Source: CAVXZE01 sp964615365
Lineage (GTDB): Bacteria > Myxococcota_A > UBA9160 > UBA6930
Reading direction: 5' to 3'
Assembly: GCA_964615365.1 (NCBI GenBank)
Contig: CAZTOU010000010.1
Coordinates: forward strand, 68,597-132,596
Length of the DNA stretch: 64,000 bases
Positions 1 through 7,072 of this stretch are shown here, piece after piece. The translations under genes were made by a program, and so were the position numbers. The notes under the pieces are model-generated. The model did not search any database. It was given only the letters and a program-made list of their open reading frames with translations, and was not told where the DNA came from. Position 1 is the stretch's first letter; every line of letters starts with the position of its first letter.

Positions 1-1278
1 CTCCTCGAGAGCTACTACCAGGGCGACGGCTGGTATCACGACGGACCGACCGGCCATGCCGACTACTACATCGCCTGGGCGATGCACGCCTACGGCCTTC
101 TCTACGCGGCGGCGCGCGATGGCGAACCAGAGCGGGCGGCGCGATACCGCGAGCGCGCCCGCCTCTTCGCCCGGGACTTCCAGCACTGGTTCGATCCCCG
201 CGGCGCCGCCATCCCCTTCGGACGCAGCCTGACCTACCGCTTCGCGCAAGGGAGCTTCTGGGGAGCGTTGGTGCTGTCCGACGAGGAGGCGCTCCCGTGG
301 GGCCGAATCAAGGGGCTCTACCTGAGACACCTGCGAGAGTGGGCGAACCATCCCATCTCGGACCGCGACGGCGTACTGAGCCTCGGTTACGGCTACGCCA
401 ACCTGCTCATCGCAGAGTCCTATAGCTCCTCGGGCTCACCCTACTGGGCGATGAAGTACTTCCTGGCACTGGCCGCGCCCGCGAGCCACCCTTTCTGGCA
501 GGCCGAGGAGGAGCCCCTCGAGCCGCTGCCCGTGCCTTCGACCCAGCGCCACGCCGGGATGATCATCAGCCGCACCGAGACCCAGGCGGTGGCGCTCAGC
601 GGGGGGCAGACGGAGCTCATCCATCCCAGCGGTCCGCTCAAGTACGGGAAGTTTGCCTACTCGTCGCTGTTCGCCTTCAGTGTTGCGGTCCACGAGACCC
701 GCCCCCACCACGGGTGTCACGACTCGATGCTCTCCCTCCGGAACGAGTGGAGCACCTGGCAGATTCGCGAGGAGAGCGAAGAGCGACTCATCGAGGATGG
801 GCTGATCTATTCGCGCTGGCGGCCGTTTCCCGACGTGACGGTCGAGACGGTGCTGACCGGCGCAGCGCCCTGGCACCTGCGCCTCCACAGGATCCGGACG
901 CCCCGCAAGCTCTGGTCGGCGGAGGCGGGCTTCGCCCTGGCCTGGGACGGGCTGGAGCCAGGCGGCACCGGCTACGAGAAGCTCGGCGACACCACCTCCC
1001 CGCTGGCGCGCACGCCCTACGGCGTGAGCGGCCTGCGCGATCTGCGCGGCGAGCGGACCGGCACCGTGTGGGTGGCGCTCCCCAACACCAACCTGATCGC
1101 ACCGCGCACGGTGGTGCCGGTGCTGTTCGCCGCGCACGAGGCGGGAACCACCCTCCTCTGCTGCGCCGTGATGGCGACGGACACCCCGAAAGCAGCCGAC
1201 TGGGAGGATCCCCCCGAGCTGCCAGAGACCGCGTGGGCGCTCCTCGAGAGAATGGAGAGCTTCGATGACGCAAAGTGA
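1..1278 (+). CDS. DUF2264 domain protein, C-terminal part (runs off the left edge)
   Basis: The reading frame is open from base 1, so the start lies outside the window. The first visible residues (Gln-Gly-Asp-Gly-Trp-Tyr-His-Asp-Gly-Pro, then Asp-Tyr-Tyr-Ile-Ala-Trp-Ala-Met-His) match the aromatic, Gly-rich core of the DUF2264 family as I remember it. That family has an alpha/alpha-barrel fold resembling carbohydrate-active enzymes and often sits in sugar-catabolic operons. About 425 residues are visible. The stop overlaps the start of the next gene by 14 bases, so the two are probably translationally coupled. The substrate is unknown; pairing with an aldolase-like protein suggests sugar or sugar-acid breakdown, which is inference. 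Confidence 0.7.
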   Translation, partial: LLESYYQGDGWYHDGPTGHADYYIAWAMHAYGLLYAAARDGEPERAARYRERARLFARDFQHWFDPRGAAIPFGRSLTYRFAQGSFWGALVLSDEEALPWGRIKGLYLRHLREWANHPISDRDGVLSLGYGYANLLIAESYSSSGSPYWAMKYFLALAAPASHPFWQAEEEPLEPLPVPSTQRHAGMIISRTETQAVALSGGQTELIHPSGPLKYGKFAYSSLFAFSVAVHETRPHHGCHDSMLSLRNEWSTWQIREESEERLIEDGLIYSRWRPFPDVTVETVLTGAAPWHLRLHRIRTPRKLWSAEAGFALAWDGLEPGGTGYEKLGDTTSPLARTPYGVSGLRDLRGERTGTVWVALPNTNLIAPRTVVPVLFAAHEAGTTLLCCAVMATDTPKAADWEDPPELPETAWALLERMESFDDAK

Positions 1279-2239
1279 AGCCGATAGAACGAGAATTCCC
1301 GATCTCTGCGCCCGCATCCGGCCGCAGCGCCGCATCACCGGCATGTCTGCCATCCTGCTCCCCTTCGCCCCATCAGGCGACATCGACTGGCGGGCAATGG
1401 AGGCCCACGTGACGCGGACCGCGGAGGCCGGGCTCACCCCGGCCGTCAACATGGACACCGGCTATGTGCAGCTGCTCGACGAGGCCACCCGGCTCCGCGT
1501 GCTCGAGGTGGCCCGAGAGCACGCCGCCGGCTCCTTCGTGGCGGGCGCCCAGGTGTCGGACCAGCCCGGCGACGCCTGGCAGGCCGACGCGTACCAGAGG
1601 GAGATACAGAGGATCCAGGAGCACGGGGGAATCCCGATCGTGTTTCCCTGCCACGGCCTCTCCCAGCTTGCCGAGCCCGAGTGGGTGGCGGCGCACGCGG
1701 AGCTGGCGGCGAGCTGCGACCGCTTCCTGGCCTTCGAGCTCGGGCCCATGTTCGTGCCCTACGGCCGCATCTACGGGCTGGACACCTATCGGGGACTGAT
1801 GGAGATTCCGCGCTGCTTCGGCGCCAAGCACTCCTCCCTCGACCGCTCGCTCGAATGGGAGCGCCTGGCGCTCCGCGATCGCGAACGCCCCGACTTCCTG
1901 GTGCTGACCGGCAACGACCTCGCCATCGACATGGTGATGTACGGGAGCGACTACCTGCTGGGTCTCTCGACCTTCGCGCCGGATCTCTTCGCCCGTCGAG
2001 ATGCCTGGTGGGAGGCGGGCGATCCCCGCTTCTACCAGCTCAACGACGTGCTCCAGTACCTCGGCTGCTTCGCGTTCCGGGAGCCCGTCCCCGGCTACCG
2101 GCACAACGCGGCGCAGTTCCTCCACTTGCGGGGATGGATCGAGAGCGACGCCACCCACCCGGGCTCCCCCAGGCGCCCCGAGAGCGACCGCGAGGTGCTG
2201 GCCGAGATCGCCCGAAGCCTGGGCGTGCTGGCAGCTTGA
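1265..2239 (+). CDS. DUF993/dihydrodipicolinate-synthase-like aldolase
   Basis: This 324-residue protein has the TIM-barrel layout of the DHDPS/N-acetylneuraminate lyase superfamily: a 'LPFAPSGDIDW' start region, a Tyr-containing 'MDTGYVQLL' segment near residue 65, and a Lys in 'FGAKHSS' near residue 192 placed like the Schiff-base lysine. I assign it to the DUF993 branch. Members are expected to be class I aldolases or dehydratases acting on keto-sugar acids, but no substrate can be read from the sequence. The ATG overlaps the end of the DUF2264 gene, so the two are likely one operon. Confidence 0.7.
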   Translation: MTQSEADRTRIPDLCARIRPQRRITGMSAILLPFAPSGDIDWRAMEAHVTRTAEAGLTPAVNMDTGYVQLLDEATRLRVLEVAREHAAGSFVAGAQVSDQPGDAWQADAYQREIQRIQEHGGIPIVFPCHGLSQLAEPEWVAAHAELAASCDRFLAFELGPMFVPYGRIYGLDTYRGLMEIPRCFGAKHSSLDRSLEWERLALRDRERPDFLVLTGNDLAIDMVMYGSDYLLGLSTFAPDLFARRDAWWEAGDPRFYQLNDVLQYLGCFAFREPVPGYRHNAAQFLHLRGWIESDATHPGSPRRPESDREVLAEIARSLGVLAA

Positions 2240-2360
2240 AGGCGGCGCCGAGCTGCGCGCGGCCTGCGCGCCACAGCAACTCCCCGGGGCGAGCTGAGCT
2301 AGACTAGTAGCACGCGACTGCCCGCGGGGAGACCACCGTGCCCGGCCCGAGTGCGAAACG

Positions 2361-3455
2361 ATGAGCATAGAGACGATCGACCAGTACTCCTTCGAAGTCG
2401 GCGCGATCCGGCCGCCCAGCGAGGGGGGAAGCCATTCCCTCCTGCTCCGGCCGACGCGGAACTGCTCCTGGGGCCGCTGCAAGTTCTGCTACGGCCTCGT
2501 CTACGACCGCCAGAAGTTCGAGCTCCGCAGCGTCGAAGACATCAAGAAGGACATCGACGCCGCCAAGGCGATCGCGGAGGAGATCCGGGCGGTCTCCTGG
2601 CAGATGGGCCACGAGGGTGCGGTCGATCACGACGTGGCGTCCGTGATGGTGCGGGCCAATCCCCACCTCAACACCAATCACTGTTTCGCTCTCGTCTTCA
2701 ACTGGCTGGCCGTCGGCGCCAAGACGGTCTTCCTCCAGGACGCGAACACGCCGATCATGAAGACGGCGGACCTGCTGGAAGTCCTCCGATACCTGACGGA
2801 GCAGTTCCCGACCGTAGAGCGAATCACTTCCTACGCCCGCTCCAAGACCATCGCCAAGAAGTCACTCGAGGATCTCCGGGCGCTGCGCGCCGCGGGGCTC
2901 TCACGGCTCCACATGGGACTCGAGTCGGGAGATGACGACGTCCTTCGCTACGTGGACAAGGGAGTCACGGCCGAGGAGCAGATCCGCGGCGGAAAGAAGG
3001 CCAAGGAGGCCGGATTCGAGCTCTCGGAATACGTGATGCCCGATCTGGGCGGCCGCGCCATGTCGGACCAGCACGCCCGGAACACCGCCCGGGTGCTCAA
3101 CGAGATCGATCCCCACTTCATCCGGATGAGGCCCTTCGTGGTCAGCTCCGCGCAGCCTCTCTTCGAGGACTACGAGAGCGGTGAGCTCGAGCTCTCCTCG
3201 CCCCACGAGCGGCTGCGCGAGCTGCGGACGCTGATCCAGAATCTCGAGGTCACCAGCCGGGTGTGCTTCGATCACTTCCTGAACGCGTGGTACCACGAAG
3301 GCCCCCGCCGCCGCACTCTCTTCACGCAGGACTACAACGGATACAAGTTCCCCGAACAGAAGGAAGAGGTTCTCGAGCTGATCGAGGAGGGTCTGCGGCT
3401 GGACGAGTCTCTACACCTCCATGTGAAGGACATGATCGAGCTGAGGAGCCTCTAG
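2361..3455 (+). CDS. radical SAM protein with CX4CX2C cluster motif
   Basis: This 364-residue protein is recognised by the cluster-binding motif 'RNCSWGRCKFCYG' (Cys35, Cys40, Cys43) and by 'MGLESGDDDVLRYVDKG' near residue 187, a SAM-contacting segment of HemN/MiaB/Elp3-like radical SAM enzymes. The first gap between cysteines is four residues rather than the canonical three, a variant seen in some radical SAM subgroups. It has no cobalamin domain and no extra ferredoxin cysteines. It is followed after three bases by a zinc-ribbon gene and then by sulfotransferase, methyltransferase and ATC-hydrolase-like genes, so it probably works in a shared modification pathway. The substrate is unknown. 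Confidence 0.75.
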   Translation: MSIETIDQYSFEVGAIRPPSEGGSHSLLLRPTRNCSWGRCKFCYGLVYDRQKFELRSVEDIKKDIDAAKAIAEEIRAVSWQMGHEGAVDHDVASVMVRANPHLNTNHCFALVFNWLAVGAKTVFLQDANTPIMKTADLLEVLRYLTEQFPTVERITSYARSKTIAKKSLEDLRALRAAGLSRLHMGLESGDDDVLRYVDKGVTAEEQIRGGKKAKEAGFELSEYVMPDLGGRAMSDQHARNTARVLNEIDPHFIRMRPFVVSSAQPLFEDYESGELELSSPHERLRELRTLIQNLEVTSRVCFDHFLNAWYHEGPRRRTLFTQDYNGYKFPEQKEEVLELIEEGLRLDESLHLHVKDMIELRSL

Positions 3456-3458
3456 CCC

Positions 3459-3662
3459 ATGAGCACCAAGGATTCCTATCAGGAATTCGAAGCAGCCGAG
3501 CTCTTCTGTCCCCACTGCAAGAAGCTGGTTCCGGTCAGAAAGAGGATGCTCCTGGTCCTCTCCGAGGGAGACAAGTACGACTACGTCTGCACCGTGTGCG
3601 GCAATCTGGCCGGTGGGAAGCTCGACAAGAAGGAAGGGAACCTGGGGAAGATCGTCGTCTGA
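3459..3662 (+). CDS. 67-residue zinc-ribbon protein
   Basis: A very small acidic/basic protein with two knuckles, 'CPHC' at residues 17-20 and 'CTVC' at 44-47, 23 residues apart. This is the spacing expected of a single zinc ribbon. It starts three bases after the stop of the radical SAM gene. Its high Lys content and two-knuckle fold suggest a nucleic-acid or protein-binding partner, or possibly a carrier or substrate of the neighbouring radical SAM enzyme; neither is demonstrated. Codon use and spacing support a real gene. Confidence 0.7.
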   Translation: MSTKDSYQEFEAAELFCPHCKKLVPVRKRMLLVLSEGDKYDYVCTVCGNLAGGKLDKKEGNLGKIVV

Positions 3663-3708
3663 GCTCCACCAGTCCAGCCCGAGATCGGTGACGCCGAGAG
3701 GGAACGCC

Positions 3709-4545
3709 TTGACGACCGAGATCCGAGGCCGCGTTCGGCCGATCCTGGCCTTCGTACACATCCCCAAGACTGCAGGCACCACCCTCAAATTCATCCTCCG
3801 CAACTCCACCTACTTCCGTCACTGCGACCTTCAGACGCCCGTCCGTCGCGGAATCTTCCGCGACGACGATTTCCGCTTCATGAAGAAGGTCTTCCCATTC
3901 GGGATTCGCAGCATCGCTGGTCACTCTCTGGTCCATCCGACCGCTAACCTCTCGGCCCCGCTGCAGTACTGCACCTTCGTTCGGGAGCCGCTTGCCCGTT
4001 GTCTGTCTCACTACCAGCAGCGGAGGCGGGCACGTGAGAGAATCGGATGCGACCTCTCCTTCCAGGAGTTTCTGGAGATCGACCACGGGCGCGACCGCCA
4101 GGTCTACCACATCGCCGGCGGGTACCAGCTCTCCAAGGCCAAAGAAGAGCTCTCCCGATACCTCTTCGTGGGTCTGACCGAGCGCTTCACCGAGTCCATG
4201 CTGATCCTCCAGAGGCTGGCGCCCTACCCGCTCAATCTGCAGTTCGAGCGTCGGCACGTCACCAAAGACCTGTCGGCGCGCCGAGAGGTGCTCGAGAACC
4301 CGGTGAGCCGCCGCCTGCTGGAAGAGGGCAATCAGCTCGATTTGAAGCTCTACGAGTGGGTGCGGGACGAGCTCTACCCCGCGCTTCGAGAGAAGGCGGG
4401 AATCGACCCGAGGAAGGTGGACGAGAACGACCTGCGGCTCCGCTCGTACCCACTCCGCTACAAGCTCACCCGGGGCTACAACATGGCGGTCTACAGGTCT
4501 CTCTCCAAGCTGCGCCGCGAGCCCGGCTACTGGGATTCGGAGTGA
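3709..4545 (+). CDS. sulfotransferase family protein
   Basis: Near the N-terminus the protein carries 'FVHIPKTAGTTLKFILRNS', the 5'-phosphosulfate-binding loop of PAPS-dependent sulfotransferases, followed by 'CTFVREPLARCLSHYQ', matching the 3'-phosphate-binding segment with its conserved Arg and Ser. I chose the TTG at 3709 because 'GAGAGGGA' precedes it at good spacing and the resulting protein (278 residues) begins just ahead of the PSB loop. Upstream in-frame starts (GTG 3688, ATG 3613) would overlap the zinc-ribbon gene or lack a ribosome site. It probably transfers sulfate from PAPS to a hydroxyl or amine on a small molecule or glycan; the acceptor is unknown. Confidence 0.75.
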   Translation: MTTEIRGRVRPILAFVHIPKTAGTTLKFILRNSTYFRHCDLQTPVRRGIFRDDDFRFMKKVFPFGIRSIAGHSLVHPTANLSAPLQYCTFVREPLARCLSHYQQRRRARERIGCDLSFQEFLEIDHGRDRQVYHIAGGYQLSKAKEELSRYLFVGLTERFTESMLILQRLAPYPLNLQFERRHVTKDLSARREVLENPVSRRLLEEGNQLDLKLYEWVRDELYPALREKAGIDPRKVDENDLRLRSYPLRYKLTRGYNMAVYRSLSKLRREPGYWDSE

Positions 4546-4577
4546 GTAGGCGAGGACAACCGGGCAGGGACGACCCA

Positions 4578-5171
4578 ATGGGGCAGTTTCACTTCGATTC
4601 AGATACCTACCAGCAAATGATCGAGGGCGACGTGCCGCACTATCACCAGTTGCAGGACAATCTCGCTGCCTGCCTGGAGGATCTGGGTGATACCCCTCGG
4701 GTTCTCGATCTGGGCGTCGGAACTGGCGAAACGACTTTGCGAGCGATGGCGAGATACCCTCATGCCAAGATGACAGGTATCGACGACAACGAAGGGATGT
4801 TGAATGCCGCAAGCGAGAGGCTTCACGGCCGTGGCGTCACGCTGCTCCGCCAGCGGCTACAGGATGAATTGCCAACCGGTCCTTTCGAAGCCGTTGTCTC
4901 GGCCTTTGCCGTACACCATCTCGACGGGCCCGGGAAAGCCGATCTGTTCTTGCGGGTCTTCGACATCTTGAAACCGTCTGGGCTGTTCATCATGGGCGAT
5001 CTGGTGATACCCGAGCATCCAGTCGAAGACCCCACACCGTCTACTCCGGAGTTCGATCTCCCCGACGCGATTGACGATCAGCTGCGTTGGCTAGCGGAGG
5101 CGGGCTTTTCGGCCACGGTTCCTTGGATCGAAGGCGACCTGGCGGTGTTTTGCGCGGTCCGAGATCTCTGA
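4578..5171 (+). CDS. class I SAM-dependent methyltransferase
   Basis: This 197-residue protein has motif I 'VLDLGVGTGETTLRAM' near residue 41, an acidic motif II 'MTGIDDNEGML' near 63, and 'FEAVVSAFAVHHLDGPGK' (motif IV/V) near 100. This is a complete Rossmann-type methyltransferase core. The ATG at 4578 starts right at 'MGQFHFDSD'; earlier in-frame codons lie inside the sulfotransferase gene. It sits 32 bases after the sulfotransferase and one base before the ATC-hydrolase-like gene. The substrate is unknown. Confidence 0.75.
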   Translation: MGQFHFDSDTYQQMIEGDVPHYHQLQDNLAACLEDLGDTPRVLDLGVGTGETTLRAMARYPHAKMTGIDDNEGMLNAASERLHGRGVTLLRQRLQDELPTGPFEAVVSAFAVHHLDGPGKADLFLRVFDILKPSGLFIMGDLVIPEHPVEDPTPSTPEFDLPDAIDDQLRWLAEAGFSATVPWIEGDLAVFCAVRDL

Positions 5172-5172
5172 G

Positions 5173-6063
5173 ATGAGCTCTAGTCTCTCAGCAGGATACC
5201 CGCGCCCGCGATCGGACGGCAGACCAGCAGTCTGGGCGCTCTCCCCGCCGGCTCGTAGTAGTGCTCCGCGAGGCTCGCGGAATCGAGCGAGAATGTCTTC
5301 GGCCTCACCAGTCCAACCGGAGGATGCAGTGCAGATCGACCCTGGAACTCGGGAGAGCGAGAGCCTGCTTCGCGGCTTCGACGGGACTGCCGAGCTCCTC
5401 CGCCCCTTCCTCTCCAATCGCTACGGCGAAGAGGAAGCAGAGGCGCTCTATCGCAGTGCCCGGAGCCAGTACGAACGGATCATCCCCAGGATTCCGAGAA
5501 TCAGCGGGATGCGAGCGAGGGCTCTGAACGGCTTCCTTCGCATCACTGCCCAGGAGGTAGCCGTCTACCTGGCTGTGAGGGAGCGCGGAGGAACCGCCCC
5601 GGAAGCTTGGGAGATCTGTCACGAGGGGATTCGTCTGGAGATGGATCGGTTCCCGAAATGGAAGCGCTGGCTGCTCGGGCGGTTCATGCACTCGGGAATC
5701 GCCCGCCGGGTGGTGCGGCGACGACAGGAGACGAACGAGCAGTCGCGATTCGGCGACTTCGAGGTCCGCTATCTCATCGGCGATGGGAGTGAATTCGACA
5801 TCGGCGTCGACTACGTCCGATGCGGAAACCTCGAGCTGGTGAAGAATCTTGGGGCGGAGGAGTTCGCGCCCTACGTCTGCATGTCGGACATCGCGCTGAG
5901 CAACGGTCTCGGCTGGGGACTCATCAGGACCCAGACCTTGGCCGACGGCTGCAGCCACTGCGACTTCCGGTTCAAGAGAGGCGCAGAGACCCGGATCACC
6001 TCGAAGACCCCCGCGGTGCAGGAAACGATCGAGAGAATCCAGCGACGGTCCCTCTCAGCTTGA
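5173..6063 (+). CDS. L-2-amino-thiazoline-4-carboxylate (ATC) hydrolase-like protein
   Basis: The C-terminal half contains 'RTQTLADGCSHCDFRF' near residue 260, a signature I associate with the ATC hydrolase family, where L-ATC is opened to S-/N-carbamoyl-cysteine on the way to cysteine. The middle is helical with many charged residues. The protein is 296 residues from ATG 5173; an internal ATG at 5293 would give a 256-residue protein closer to the core domain, and neither start has a strong ribosome site. Many family members sit in clusters unrelated to thiazoline breakdown, so the real substrate is open. It is the last gene of the 2.4-6.1 kb cassette. Confidence 0.6.
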   Translation: MSSSLSAGYPRPRSDGRPAVWALSPPARSSAPRGSRNRARMSSASPVQPEDAVQIDPGTRESESLLRGFDGTAELLRPFLSNRYGEEEAEALYRSARSQYERIIPRIPRISGMRARALNGFLRITAQEVAVYLAVRERGGTAPEAWEICHEGIRLEMDRFPKWKRWLLGRFMHSGIARRVVRRRQETNEQSRFGDFEVRYLIGDGSEFDIGVDYVRCGNLELVKNLGAEEFAPYVCMSDIALSNGLGWGLIRTQTLADGCSHCDFRFKRGAETRITSKTPAVQETIERIQRRSLSA

Positions 6064-6085
6064 GCCCATCTGCAGGCTCCGGCGG

Positions 6086-7072
6086 CTACCAGGTGCTCCA
6101 CTTTCCCCACTGGGCGCGGAGGCGGCGCCTCACCAACCCGTTGTAGGAAGGGGCGAAGGTCAGGATCCGCTCCGGAGAGAGCCTGCGGCCGATCACCTCC
6201 ATCTCCAGCTTCGCCTGCACGATGTGCTTCCGGAGGGCCTCGTCGTAGATCTTCGTGAGCGGGCGCAGCGCCCAGAAGAGCTCCTCGGCCTCTCCGTGAA
6301 CGGCGCTCTCCCGGTCCTCCTCCTCGACGTCTGGAACCTCGTAGCCGGTGGCCATGGTCAGATGGATGGGCCGGCCGGTGAGCGTCCGGGCGATGTACGC
6401 CTGCTTGATGGTCTCCTTGGTCTCGTCGATCACGTCTGCGCCGAAGAGAGGAATCGGCCGGGTGGGAATGGGGAGAGACTGGAAGATGAGGCGGAATACC
6501 CGGCTCACGTTCTCGAGTCCGTAGACCCAGAGGAGATAGGGAATCAGGATCCCGCTCTGGAGCAGGATCCGCTTCTTCTCGGCGAGGCGCGAGCGGCCGA
6601 CGATGACCTTCCCCTCCTCCTCGTAGAGCATGGACGCGAGTCCGTACATGTAGCTCTTCAGGATCTCCTCGACCTTGTTGAGGTCCAGGAAGCGGACCGG
6701 CTGCAGCTCGAGGCCCATCGCCACCTTGCCGTGACAAAGCTCGAAGTCTTGCGGCGTCAGCTCCTCGTCGGCGACGCGGAGCATCACCTGCTCGATCTCC
6801 GGGGTGAGGTTCTCCCCCATGAAGAGGACGTCGACGTCGTTTCCCTCGTAGGGGTGACCGTGGGAGTAGCTGCCGCGCAGTCCCAACGCGACCAGACGGT
6901 CGGGGAACTCCTGCTTGAGGCGATCGCCGATCACCGTCAGTGTGTCCAGGAGCCGGCGGAAGGTCGCCCGGTACCGGCTGTTCGGGTCGAGGATCGGGTA
7001 CTCGTAGAGCATGAAGGAGCGAAAGAACTCCCTCACCTCTTCCCGCGCCTGCTCCAGATCACTCTCCTGCAT
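6086..7072 (-). CDS. nucleotidyltransferase-domain protein
   Basis: This 328-residue protein contains 'LGLRGSYSHGHPYEGNDVDV' near residue 68. This is the Gly-Ser and Asp-x-Asp metal-binding pattern of the nucleotidyltransferase (pol beta/MNT) superfamily. The rest is helical and unrecognised, so it could transfer a nucleotide to a protein, RNA or small molecule, or be an antitoxin-type enzyme. Its start overlaps the 3' end of maeB by 14 bases, which makes co-transcription with maeB likely. It converges on the ATC-hydrolase-like gene. Confidence 0.65.
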   Translation of the reverse strand: MQESDLEQAREEVREFFRSFMLYEYPILDPNSRYRATFRRLLDTLTVIGDRLKQEFPDRLVALGLRGSYSHGHPYEGNDVDVLFMGENLTPEIEQVMLRVADEELTPQDFELCHGKVAMGLELQPVRFLDLNKVEEILKSYMYGLASMLYEEEGKVIVGRSRLAEKKRILLQSGILIPYLLWVYGLENVSRVFRLIFQSLPIPTRPIPLFGADVIDETKETIKQAYIARTLTGRPIHLTMATGYEVPDVEEEDRESAVHGEAEELFWALRPLTKIYDEALRKHIVQAKLEMEVIGRRLSPERILTFAPSYNGLVRRRLRAQWGKWSTW

